Shown in pieces: positions 39,501 through 46,522 of a stretch of 64,000 nt of DNA. The notes beneath the pieces are model-generated. The model saw nothing but the letters and a program-made list of their open reading frames with translations, was not told the origin of the DNA and made no database searches. The stretch is from positions 186,001-250,000 of the forward strand of contig UBPA01000004.1 in assembly GCA_900467185.1 (NCBI GenBank), given 5' to 3'. Position 1 is the stretch's first letter; each line of letters opens with the position of its first letter. The stretch is from Hyphomicrobiales bacterium. Lineage in GTDB: Bacteria; Pseudomonadota; Alphaproteobacteria; Rhizobiales; Rhizobiaceae. Position numbers and translations under genes: made by a program.

Positions 39501-40169
39501 GTCATAGCGGGGCGTCATGCCGAGAAAGAGCCGGCTCTTCAGGAAAGGCTGTAGCGACCGGAGGGTCTCGCCGAGCCTCTTCCAGTCCCGGACCTTCGTC
39601 CCGTCAGGGCCAGCGACCGTGCCGGCGTCGGATGGGTCTGCAGAAGGTCCATCCGCCGCCATCTCCTGCAGGTCGGCCTGTGCGCGCTCATGCCCGCCTT
39701 CATGCCCGCCTTCATGGGTGCAGCCCGTCATCACGATCACCTGCAGGTGTTCGTGCCAGGTCAGGAGATCGGACAGGAAGAGGGTGCAGGTGCCCTTGTG
39801 GTCGGCACGCAGATTGCCGGCGCTCAGCAGGCGGCAGAGATGCGCCCATCCCTGCCGGTTGCGCGGATAGACCAGCATGTCGGGCGTGCCATCGGCAAAG
39901 ACGAGGCGAGCGCCCGGCTGGAAAGGAAACTTTTCCTCGCGCGCCTCGGCATGAACCCGCACGACCCCCGACAGCGTGTTGCGATCGGCGATGCCCAGAC
40001 CCTTGAGGCCGATCCGCTTGGCGGTGACCACCATTTCCTTGGCGCCCGAGGCGCCGCGCAGGAAGGAGAAATTGGTGCAGGCGCCCAGTTCGATGAAGGT
40101 CGGCAGCGGGGCTTTGGGCGGCTCGCCACCGGCCTCTGCCGGACCTTGTCCGGGTTCGCGGCCGGTCAT
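36588..40169 (-). CDS. dnaE2: Error-prone DNA polymerase DnaE2
   Basis: C-family polymerase that, with ImuA and ImuB, performs mutagenic lesion bypass during the SOS response. The 1193 residues contain the PHP domain ([15 protein letters not shown] onward), the palm with [15 protein letters not shown] near residue 434 and [10 protein letters not shown] for the third acidic residue, the tandem HhH region and the OB fold ([29 protein letters not shown]). The start is the ATG in the ATGA overlap with imuB. Odd features: a His/Gly/Glu 12-base tandem repeat inside a 40-45 residue insertion in the PHP domain, and a second Asp/Arg-rich insert before the HhH part. No exonuclease. Confidence 0.97.
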   Translation of the reverse strand: MTGREPGQGPAEAGGEPPKAPLPTFIELGACTNFSFLRGASGAKEMVVTAKRIGLKGLGIADRNTLSGVVRVHAEAREEKFPFQPGARLVFADGTPDMLVYPRNRQGWAHLCRLLSAGNLRADHKGTCTLFLSDLLTWHEHLQVIVMTGCTHEGGHEGGHERAQADLQEMAADGPSADPSDAGTVAGPDGTKVRDWKRLGETLRSLQPFLKSRLFLGMTPRYDGFDEPDFAALAALADSTGIRLIATNDVLYHSPDNRPLADVMTAIREHVTIAAAGFRLQANAERFLKSPGEMVRIFRRYPQAVAHTERFFRTLDFTLDELKHNYPDEAGLGETSAQTLERLVGEGAARRYPHGVPEAVETKIAYELDLIHKKQYEPYFLTVHRLVAFARSKGILCQGRGSAANSSVCYCLHVTEVDPVKFTLLFDRFLSMDRDEPPDIDIDFEHARREEVIQFIYETYSKEHAGIAAAAISYRARSAGREVAKVFGFSEDVQTALAASIWGWWTSSFTDEQAKAAGLDLADPTVMRMFTYAGRLMDMPRHLSQHVGGFVITKDRLDEVVPIMPTAMPGRYMIEWNKDDLDTLKILKVDVLALGMLTCLAKAFRMLETHYGKQMLLSQVYDTELDYGNDDNPVYDMICRADTVGVFQIESRAQMSMLPRLRPRAFYDLVIEVAIVRPGPIQGDMVHPYLKRREARLRGEAIPYESLELKAVLERTLGVPLFQEQAMQIAMTAARFSAAEADQLRRAMATFRRSGLVANFETKMIEGMVANNYSRDFAVRCFNQIKGFGEYGFPESHAASFALLVYASCWFKTFYPDVFCAALLNAQPMGFYAPAQLVRDAREHGVQVRAVDINRSDWETILEGGERDDADGARRSAFDRRAIDSRHREMRTVIRTSYAVRLGFRLVKGLREDDMARLVAGRGAGYVSIYDLWLRSGLTRSVLERLADADAFGSIGLDRRRALWAIKALDERAPAERLPLFAAAGEADLRADPAMSLPTMPAGEEVVNDYRALSLSLKAHPVSFMREAFARDGVVASRGLSGLRPGRRVTVAGLVLVRQRPGSAKGVIFMTLEDETGVANIIVWKAVFETFRAVVMGARLVKVTGRLQSQNGVIHVVAERLEDMTEALGLLKGEARRFAVNERADEVLRPTVDQRQKGNAVDQAQRERARREARIRSGLMETAQVMPKGRNFH
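39688..39716. repeat. 12-bp tandem repeat inside dnaE2
   Basis: TCATGCCCGCCT in two full copies plus five bases of a third, in frame, encoding HEGG-type units at about residues 152-161. Copy number could vary by slippage without frameshift. Confidence 0.8.
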
Positions 40170-41791
40170 GCGAAAATGCCGTGCATGAACCAGTCGGGAT
40201 GCATCCGCTCGCGCTGGAAGAGGCCGTTGCGAAACATCCAGAAACGGCGCCCCGTCTCGTCCTCGATGCGGAAATAGTCGCGCGTCGGCGCGTCCTCGCC
40301 GTCGATCCACCACTCCGCGGCAATCCGCTCCGGCCCTTCCGCCCGGGCGACCCGATAGGCGGTGCGCCGCCAGAAGAACCGCTCCGGCGCGCCGTCGGGA
40401 ACATCGGCCGCGGGAACCTCCACCCGTTCGGGATGGGTCAGAAGGCGCAGGGGCCGCACCGGCTGAACAGGCCATTCCTCCGGCTGCAGCCTTTTCCCGG
40501 CCGGAAACACGGTGTCGCCCGCCGGCTGCAGGCTGGCCGCCCGCTCGGGGATATGGCTTGCGGCGAGAATCGCGATGGAGAGCACATCCTCCCCGAAACG
40601 GGCGATGACGCGATCGGTGAAGTCGGCAAGCGCCCGGCTCTGGTCCGGCTGGCCGGAAAAATCGTCCTGCACGGACGCGATCGACTCGGCTTTCAGGACG
40701 CAGAGCCGCAGGATCTCGAAACCATAGCCGGCATCGAGATCGTCATGCACCGCCGCCAGCCGCTCCCGGTAGAGCGCCGCGATGCGCTGCGGATCCCGCA
40801 AGGGAGACGACGTGCCGGCGCGCAGACGGAACACCTTGCCATCGACGCGAAAGAGCAGGAGCTCGAACTGGCGCCCGCCCTCCCCTCGCGCCTCCAACGT
40901 GGTCTTGAGGCCGGTGGCAAGCTGCAGTGCCAGCCCGAGAATATCGTCTTCGCCCGAGACCGGCGAGATCAACCGGCGCTCCACCGAAAGCTCGGCCACC
41001 GGCCGGCGCGGCGACAGCGGCTCATCGTCATGCCCGAGCGCCTGGTCGAGCCGGAGAAAGACGAGCGGCCCGAAGCGGCGTGCAAGTGCGGCCCGGGGTG
41101 CCTCCATGAGATCGGCGACATGGGTCAGCCCCAGCCGGATCAGCGTGTCCGCCAAGGTCTCGGGCAACCGCAGCGCCGTCACGGGCAGGGGGCCGAGCGC
41201 GGCGACCTCCTCCCCCGCTTCGATCACGCAATCCCCGGAAAGGCCGGCACCGGAAAACCGTGCCAGGGCCCAGGCGAGACCGGGCGAGGCGGCAATCGCC
41301 CCACGTGCCTCGACGCCGAGCTGGAAAAGGCGCGACAGGACGTCGTCGAGCAGCGCCTTTTCTCCGCCATGCAGATGTGTGCAGCCGGTGATGTCGAGCG
41401 CCAGACCGTCGGCCCCGGCATAGGCGACCAGCGGCGTATATCGATCGCACCAGTCGGCCAGGGCCGAAAGAAAGGCCTGGTCGGCGGCGGCATCGGCCGG
41501 CAGCACGTCGAGCTGCGGATGCATGGCGCGGGCTTCGGCTACGCCCTGCCCCCGCTTCAGCCGCAGGCGATCGGCCACCCCGTCGAGCGCCACGATCCGC
41601 ATGGCATTCTCGACCTTGTCGGAAAACACGACCGGCGGGTGATCAGGACGCCCGTTTGAAAGCCATGACGCGCCCCAGCGCCGGCGCGCCACCCGGTCGG
41701 CCGACAGATGCGGGAAGGACAGGGACAGGATCCGCTGCGTTTGCCGGAAGAGGGACGGCGACGGGGTCGAGAGGGTAGAACCGGCGCGCAT
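40166..41791 (-). CDS. imuB: ImuB, Y-family-like mutasome subunit
   Basis: Non-catalytic Y-family polymerase relative that brings ImuA and DnaE2 to the sliding clamp. The 541 residues start with [22 protein letters not shown], where true Y polymerases have the first catalytic Asp, and the second acidic motif reads [10 protein letters not shown], so the metal site is incomplete, as known for ImuB. The rest covers the thumb ([22 protein letters not shown]), little finger and C-terminal tail. The start at [11 protein letters not shown] is taken because the polymerase fold begins right after it; an ATG eight codons earlier also exists. The 5' end overlaps imuA by 149 bases in another frame. Confidence 0.92.
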   Translation of the reverse strand: MRAGSTLSTPSPSLFRQTQRILSLSFPHLSADRVARRRWGASWLSNGRPDHPPVVFSDKVENAMRIVALDGVADRLRLKRGQGVAEARAMHPQLDVLPADAAADQAFLSALADWCDRYTPLVAYAGADGLALDITGCTHLHGGEKALLDDVLSRLFQLGVEARGAIAASPGLAWALARFSGAGLSGDCVIEAGEEVAALGPLPVTALRLPETLADTLIRLGLTHVADLMEAPRAALARRFGPLVFLRLDQALGHDDEPLSPRRPVAELSVERRLISPVSGEDDILGLALQLATGLKTTLEARGEGGRQFELLLFRVDGKVFRLRAGTSSPLRDPQRIAALYRERLAAVHDDLDAGYGFEILRLCVLKAESIASVQDDFSGQPDQSRALADFTDRVIARFGEDVLSIAILAASHIPERAASLQPAGDTVFPAGKRLQPEEWPVQPVRPLRLLTHPERVEVPAADVPDGAPERFFWRRTAYRVARAEGPERIAAEWWIDGEDAPTRDYFRIEDETGRRFWMFRNGLFQRERMHPDWFMHGIFA

Positions 41792-42596
41792 GGGAACTCC
41801 ATTCAAGGTAGGCATCGACAGGGGAAAAGGCCCGCGTCTTCTCGGCAACGACGTGAAAGGCGGGATGCCCGATGCCGGTCGTAAGCATCGTGCCGTCGGG
41901 CAGCATGAACGGGGCGGCGGGTGCAGGACGCACGAAAAGGCGCACATGCGCGCTGCTCGCCTCCTCTTCGCCCGCCTGCCGCAGGAGAAGGATCGGAACG
42001 CCGCTGCCGACCGAGCGCAATTGCAGCCGCCGGCTTTCGGCAAGCCCGAGACGCGCCGGATTGCCGCGGATCTCCAGAATGACGGCGGAAAACACGGAGA
42101 AGCGCAATGCCGCCTCGGCAATCCACAGCGCCTGCTGCAGGTTGCGGGGCCGGGAGAACAGCATGGCGCGCAGATCGATGCCGAGAAGCGACAGGCCGAC
42201 CCCATAGGGCTCGCCCGCCTCCTGTCCGGCCATCGTCTCGGAGATCCAGAGGATGGCCCCAAGCTCGCCCTGCGCCTTGCGCCGCGCCTGGCAGAGCGCG
42301 GCAAGCCCCAGCGTAAACCCCGTGGCGGCGCCGGCATCGCGCGTTTCCGCCACGCGGATCTCGCTCAACCCCTTGAGTGGCAGGCCGCCGGACATGGCGT
42401 GGTCGAGCGCGGGAACGCCGAGCGGCAGCACATCCGCCGAACGTGTCACAGGACGGCCGGACGCCGAAAATCCCGCGCGTTCGCCCTCCGTCTCCAGGGT
42501 GGGACGACAGGAACCGGATGGCCTGTCTCGTTCCAGCCGGGCAATGGCATCGCGCAGGGCGAGCACCGTCTCCCGCGGCACAGCGTTTTCAGCCAT
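41643..42596 (-). CDS. imuA: ImuA, RecA/SulA-like mutasome protein
   Basis: First gene of the SOS mutasome operon, 317 residues. ImuA resembles RecA/SulA and works with ImuB and DnaE2 in lesion bypass. The core reads LPLGVPALDHAMSGGLPLKGLSEIRV and a RecA-like sheet (GAILWISETMA, LLGIDLRAMLFSR), but a functional Walker A is not visible. The last ~50 residues ([19 protein letters not shown]) are low-complexity and overlap the start of imuB. The ATG has AGGAG nine bases upstream and a LexA box just before that. Confidence 0.9.
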   Translation of the reverse strand: MAENAVPRETVLALRDAIARLERDRPSGSCRPTLETEGERAGFSASGRPVTRSADVLPLGVPALDHAMSGGLPLKGLSEIRVAETRDAGAATGFTLGLAALCQARRKAQGELGAILWISETMAGQEAGEPYGVGLSLLGIDLRAMLFSRPRNLQQALWIAEAALRFSVFSAVILEIRGNPARLGLAESRRLQLRSVGSGVPILLLRQAGEEEASSAHVRLFVRPAPAAPFMLPDGTMLTTGIGHPAFHVVAEKTRAFSPVDAYLEWSSHARRFYPLDPVAVPLPANAADPVPVLPASVGRPGGAPALGRVMAFKRAS

Positions 42597-42614
42597 GGCA
42601 GTCAGCTCCTGTTC

Positions 42615-42629
42615 GTTCTTGATATGTTC
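42615..42629 (-). promoter_or_regulatory. LexA (SOS) box of imuA-imuB-dnaE2
   Basis: Minus strand GAACATATCAAGAAC, i.e. GAAC-N7-GAAC, the direct-repeat operator known for alphaproteobacterial LexA. A candidate promoter TTGAAG (42645-42650)/ACATAT with 17-base spacing places the -10 inside the box, as at the radical SAM operon. Distance to the imuA ATG is 18 bases. Confidence 0.88.
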
Positions 42630-42767
42630 TTATAGATTCCAGAGCTTCAAAAAAGAGTCAACGCAGTTGGGAAAAGATTCCGCAGTTTCTGCACAATCGC
42701 CTTACATTGCGAATTGCTTCTCGAAATGACCCGGGAAATGGCTATATACAGGGAACAAGGAGTGTCC

Positions 42768-43202
42768 ATGGCCCGGATTGACCAGAGCGACGATTGGCGG
42801 GAACGCCATGCGCCGACCATCAGCACGTTCGAATCCCTGACGCTGGAGGCCTATGGGCATCTCCCCGAAGAATTTCGCCTGCTGGCCACAGATCTCATCA
42901 TCGAGATCGAGGATTTTCCGGATGACGACGTGTTCGAGGACATGGCGCTGGAGACGCCGTTCGATCTTTTGGGCCTGTTCGAAGGCCGCGGCATCGGCGA
43001 GCGGTTCACCATGGAAACCGGCACGATGCCGAACCGGATCACGCTCTACCGCCGGCCGATCCTCGATTACTGGGCCGAGAACGACGAAACGCTGGGCGAC
43101 ATCATCACCCATGTGCTGATCCACGAGATCGGCCATCACTTCGGCCTGTCGGATGACGACATGGAGCGCATCGAAGCGAGCGTGGAGCATGTCGGCGGGT
43201 AG
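42768..43202 (+). CDS. Small zincin-type metallopeptidase family protein
   Basis: 144-residue protein of the minimal metallopeptidase (DUF1025-like) family. The zinc motif HEIGHH (His 119, Glu 120, His 123) is intact, in HVLIHEIGHHFGLSDDDM near the C-terminus; a third ligand is likely Asp or Glu from the following acidic turn. No signal peptide, so a cytosolic role. AAGGAG precedes the ATG well; an in-frame extension upstream is not used. It is divergent from imuA with about 170 bases between, so the imu LexA box might influence it; no separate box is seen. Substrate unknown. Confidence 0.88.
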   Translation: MARIDQSDDWRERHAPTISTFESLTLEAYGHLPEEFRLLATDLIIEIEDFPDDDVFEDMALETPFDLLGLFEGRGIGERFTMETGTMPNRITLYRRPILDYWAENDETLGDIITHVLIHEIGHHFGLSDDDMERIEASVEHVGG

Positions 43203-43238
43203 AAGCCCGCCGCATGCGATACGGGACGTGGCTTCCGG

Positions 43239-43445
43239 CTACTGCTCGGACAGCTTCATATCCGGCACGTAATCCTTGCCCTCGACGTCCTTCACCACCG
43301 CCTGGCCGCACTGCATGACCTGCGCATCGGCATTGAAGGTGTAGGTCGGCGAGCCATGGAGATGCCAGCCCTTGTTCAGGGCGGCTGTCACCTTGTGGCA
43401 GAAGCTCGCATCGTCTGGCCCGGTGAGAAAGCGGTAGAGTTTCAT
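43239..43445 (-). CDS. DUF1737 domain-containing protein
   Basis: 68-residue protein of the DUF1737 family, function unknown. Conserved elements visible: MKLYRFLTGPDDASFCHKVTAALNKGWHLHGSPTYTF, then an aromatic/basic end (GQAVVKDVEGKDYVP). Its start codon overlaps the stop of the preceding lyase gene by four bases (ATGA), so both are one transcript and perhaps one pathway. No signal or membrane segment. Confidence 0.88.
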   Translation of the reverse strand: MKLYRFLTGPDDASFCHKVTAALNKGWHLHGSPTYTFNADAQVMQCGQAVVKDVEGKDYVPDMKLSEQ

Positions 43446-44347
43446 GGTTGCGTTCCTTTGTGTCGGATGGCCTCGACCTTTGCAAGGCAGGCGATCGCCT
43501 GTTCGCGATGCAGCGCCTCGACCATTTTTCCCTTGTGGACGATGACCGACCTGCCCGCATTGTCGGGATGCGCGAAGGCCGCAACGATCTCCAGCGCCTC
43601 CGCCTCATCCTGCACCGTGGGGCCGAAGGCGGCATTGGCCGGTGCGATCTGCTGTGGATGGATCAGCATCTTGCCGTCGAATCCCATCTCGCGGCCGGCG
43701 GCGCATTCCTGCGCGAAACCCTCGGCATCGCCGATATCGTTAAAGACGGCGTCGAGAATGTCGAGCCCGCTACCGCGCCCGGCAAGGAGGATCTGCATGA
43801 GCCAGGGCACGAGATAGGTGCGCCCGGCAAGAGCCGCAACGCCGGTCTCCTTGCGCAGATCGTTGAGGCCGGGAATGAGGCAGTCGAGCCGCCCGCCGCG
43901 CGTGCGCCCGGCCTCGGCAATCGCCGCCACGTTGAGAACGCCCCGTGGCGTCTCGATCATCGCCCAGAGCCGCAGGTCCTCCAGACCGTCGCCCTCGTCC
44001 ATGCCTTCGGCAATGTCGAGAATGTCGCGCGGTCCTTCCACCTTGGGCACAAGCACCGCATCGAACCGGCAGACGGACAGCGCTTGGAGATCTGCCTCCC
44101 CGAAACCGGAGGTAAGGCTGTTGATCCGCACGATCCGCTCGATGCCGGGCGTGGCCTGCGCCAGATGACGCACCAGCGCTTCGCGCGCATCGGCTTTGCG
44201 CTCCGGAAGCACGGCATCCTCCAGATCGTAAATCACCGCGTCGGGCGAGAGGCTCGCCACCTTTGCGAGCGCGCGCGCATTGTCGGCGGGCACGCAAAGG
44301 ACCGAGCGACGAAGGCGGACGGGATGGCGATCGGACAGGGACATCAT
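43442..44347 (-). CDS. HpcH/HpaI aldolase/citrate lyase family protein (CoA-ester lyase-like)
   Basis: 301-residue TIM-barrel lyase of the CitE/malyl-CoA lyase family. Visible marks: RRSVLCVPADN at the start, DAVIYDLEDAVLPERKADAR (metal Glu/Asp region), IVRINSL with Arg for the carboxylate, LVPKVEGP, and WAMIETPRGVLN. The C-terminus has MLIHPQQIAPANAAFGP, typical for members acting on malyl/citramalyl-CoA esters. Which ester is used cannot be told. The start is one of two adjacent ATGs; no good Shine-Dalgarno is present. Operon with the DUF1737 gene. Confidence 0.87.
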   Translation of the reverse strand: MMSLSDRHPVRLRRSVLCVPADNARALAKVASLSPDAVIYDLEDAVLPERKADAREALVRHLAQATPGIERIVRINSLTSGFGEADLQALSVCRFDAVLVPKVEGPRDILDIAEGMDEGDGLEDLRLWAMIETPRGVLNVAAIAEAGRTRGGRLDCLIPGLNDLRKETGVAALAGRTYLVPWLMQILLAGRGSGLDILDAVFNDIGDAEGFAQECAAGREMGFDGKMLIHPQQIAPANAAFGPTVQDEAEALEIVAAFAHPDNAGRSVIVHKGKMVEALHREQAIACLAKVEAIRHKGTQP

Positions 44348-44436
44348 GCCATGTTGTGCCTGTCCCGTCCCGTCTTCGCAAGTCTCATGCGCCCAGAGTT
44401 TCGCTCCTCGGCAGCAGGTCCTCAGGGAGGCATCGC

Positions 44437-44465
44437 AAAACCGGCCCCGTCTTTCGACGGAGCCG
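44437..44465 (-). terminator. Terminator of the PfpI-family gene
   Basis: Eleven-bp stem with one mismatch (CCGGCTCCGTC/GACGGGGCCGG) and loop GAAA, followed on the minus strand by TTTT. Starts 28 bases after the stop. Confidence 0.8.
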
Positions 44466-44493
44466 GCCGATATGTCTGAAAGAACGATAGGCC

Positions 44494-45054
44494 TCAGGCC
44501 GCCTTGCGGTCGTGACGGCCTTCTTCCACTTCCTCGACGATCTTCGCCACGAAAGCATCGAGATCGTCGGGGTTGCGGGAGGTGATGATGCCCTTGTCGG
44601 TCACCACGGCCTCGTCCGACCAGAGGCCGCCGGCATTGACGACATCCGTCTTGATCGACTTGAACGACGTCACCTTCCGGCCCTTCACCGCACCGGCTTC
44701 GACCAGCAGCCACGGCGCATGGCAGATGGCAGCCACGACCTTGCCGGAGGAAACGAATTCGCGGACGATCCGGAGCGCTTCATCCTCGACGCGCAGCTTG
44801 TCGGGATTGATCTGGCCGCCCGGCAGAACGAGCGCATCGAAATCCTCGATCCTGACGTCCTTGGCCTCGAGATCGACGTCGATGCTGTCGCCCCAGTCCT
44901 TTTCGTCCCAGCTCTTGATGCTGGTTTTGCCGATCGACGCGATCTTCACGGTCGCACCCTGCTTCTGCAAGTCGTCATAGGGCACGCGCAGTTCGGACCG
45001 CTCGTAGCCGTCCGTTGCGAGAATGAGGATTTTGGATTCCTTGATGGAAGGCAT
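44494..45054 (-). CDS. DJ-1/PfpI family protein (YhbO/PfpI type)
   Basis: 186-residue DJ-1/PfpI protein, class I glutamine amidotransferase fold, acting in stress defence (deglycase or chaperone and protease claims exist for relatives; the activity here is unknown). The nucleophile elbow AAICHAPWLLVEAG has the Cys at residue 111 followed by His 112, and Glu 18 in TDGYERSEL is the usual partner. AAGGAG precedes the ATG. It lies between the CoA-lyase pair and the divergent radical SAM operon. No signal peptide. Confidence 0.93.
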   Translation of the reverse strand: MPSIKESKILILATDGYERSELRVPYDDLQKQGATVKIASIGKTSIKSWDEKDWGDSIDVDLEAKDVRIEDFDALVLPGGQINPDKLRVEDEALRIVREFVSSGKVVAAICHAPWLLVEAGAVKGRKVTSFKSIKTDVVNAGGLWSDEAVVTDKGIITSRNPDDLDAFVAKIVEEVEEGRHDRKAA

Positions 45055-45253
45055 GAGCCTGCTCCTTGCTGTCTTTTGATCTTTGCTTCCGAGCATCCCG
45101 GGGGATCTCGGAGGCGAATGTCGCGACGGGTTCGCTGCGTTAACGAGACGCTCCACCGATCGTTCCCCAAAAACATCCGCATCATATCCCACCCCGCCCT
45201 TCGCTTCGGCAGACGGTTGGCGTCGAAAAACGAAACCGCTCACGCACACAACA

Positions 45254-45282
45254 TTGACGTGGAGGCCAAAAGAACATATATA
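45254..45282 (+). promoter_or_regulatory. SOS-regulated promoter of the radical SAM-UdgX operon
   Basis: TTGACG and TATATA with a 17-base spacer. The -10 lies within the LexA box. A start site seven bases after the -10 would be at 45289-45290, which is the ATG, so the transcript may be leaderless or nearly so. Confidence 0.7.
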
Positions 45283-45286
45283 GAAC
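45272..45286 (+). promoter_or_regulatory. LexA (SOS) box
   Basis: GAACATATATAGAAC, GAAC-N7-GAAC, ends three bases before the ATG at 45290. It shares 13 of 15 bases with the imuA box. Confidence 0.9.
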
Positions 45287-45289
45287 ATC

Positions 45290-46522
45290 ATGAAAAAATC
45301 GCTGAAAGAGCGTTTGGCCATTCTCTCGGATGCCGCCAAATACGATGCGTCCTGCGCCTCCAGCGGAACGACGAAACGCAATTCGTCGGCCAGTGGCGGC
45401 CTCGGCTCCACGGAGGGATCGGGTATCTGCCATGCCTATGCGCCCGACGGACGATGCATTTCGCTGCTCAAGATCCTGATGACGAATTTCTGCATCTACG
45501 ACTGCGCCTATTGCATCAACAGATCGTCGAGCAATGTCGAGCGCGCACGCTTTTCGGTCGAGGAAGTCGTCTGGCTGACGCTCGAATTCTATCGGCGCAA
45601 CTATATCGAAGGCCTGTTTCTGTCGTCCGGCATCATCCGCTCGTCCGACCACACGATGGAAGAGATGGTGCGCATCGCGCGCGAGCTGCGCGTCACGCAT
45701 AATTTCCGCGGCTACATCCACCTGAAATCGATCCCCGAGGCGTCCCCCGCGCTGATCGAAGAGGCCGGGCTCTATGCGGACCGCCTGTCGATCAACATCG
45801 AGCTGCCGACCGATGCCGGCCTGACGCGCTATGCGCCGGAAAAGCGGCCGGCCGGCATTCGCAAGTCGATGGGCGATCTTCGCCTGAAGATCGAGGAGAT
45901 GCGCGATCCGACGTTGCAGACCAAGCGCATACGGCGCTTTGCGCCCGCCGGCCAGAGCACGCAGATGATCGTCGGCGCCGACCAGGCGAACGACAGCGTC
46001 ATCCTCGGCACCAGCGCCCGGCTGTACGGCAGCTACGGGCTGCGGCGCGTCTATTACTCCGCCTTCAGCCCCATTCCGGATGCCTCGCGCAACCTGCCCC
46101 TCGTCAAGCCGCCTTTGATGCGCGAGCACCGTCTCTACCAGGCTGACTGGCTCTACCGCTTCTACGGCTTCGGCATAGAGGAGATCACGCGCGACCAGCC
46201 GGATGGCATGCTCGATCTCGACCTGGATCCGAAGCTCGCCTGGGCGCTTGCCAACCGGCAGCGTTTTCCGGTCGACATCAACAAGGCCGACCGCGAGATG
46301 CTTCTGCGTGTGCCCGGTTTCGGCACGAAGATCGTCCGCGCCATTCTCACCGCCCGACGGTACCGCACACTGCGACTGGAGGATCTCGCCCGCCTCAAGG
46401 TGTCGCTGAAAAAGGTGCAGGCCTTCATCGTAGCCGAAGGTTGGACGCCGTCGCGCCTCATCGACCGGCCGGACCTGCGCACGATGTTTGCGCCGAAACC
46501 GGAACAGCTGGTCCTGCTCTGA
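45290..46522 (+). CDS. Putative DNA modification/repair radical SAM protein with C-terminal HhH
   Basis: Radical SAM enzyme of 410 residues, family known as 'putative DNA modification/repair radical SAM protein'. The cluster motif is FCIYDCAYC (Cys 68, 72, 75; CX3CX2C). The start KERLAILSDAAKYDASCASSG is typical. The C-terminal third has a helix-hairpin-helix element (FPVDINKADREMLLRVPGFGTKIVRAIL, about 323-350), a DNA-binding sign. The chemistry is unknown. The LexA box and the UdgX partner make a DNA-damage role likely. The ATG lacks a Shine-Dalgarno at normal spacing (GGAGG is 25 bases away), in agreement with leaderless initiation; a TTG start at 45314 after AAAGAG is an alternative. TGATG overlaps the next gene by one base. 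Confidence 0.92.
   Translation: MKKSLKERLAILSDAAKYDASCASSGTTKRNSSASGGLGSTEGSGICHAYAPDGRCISLLKILMTNFCIYDCAYCINRSSSNVERARFSVEEVVWLTLEFYRRNYIEGLFLSSGIIRSSDHTMEEMVRIARELRVTHNFRGYIHLKSIPEASPALIEEAGLYADRLSINIELPTDAGLTRYAPEKRPAGIRKSMGDLRLKIEEMRDPTLQTKRIRRFAPAGQSTQMIVGADQANDSVILGTSARLYGSYGLRRVYYSAFSPIPDASRNLPLVKPPLMREHRLYQADWLYRFYGFGIEEITRDQPDGMLDLDLDPKLAWALANRQRFPVDINKADREMLLRVPGFGTKIVRAILTARRYRTLRLEDLARLKVSLKKVQAFIVAEGWTPSRLIDRPDLRTMFAPKPEQLVLL

Noticed and set aside
36543-39554. A 1003-codon plus-strand open frame opposite dnaE2
   Set aside because: Antisense of the clear DnaE2 protein; composition (Arg, His, Gly, Leu) is typical of a GC-rich shadow and no domain is seen.
43194-43211. Hairpin GGCGGG/CCCGCC across the stop codon of the zincin gene
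   Set aside because: Short stem with no U tract; it may be chance in GC-rich DNA.
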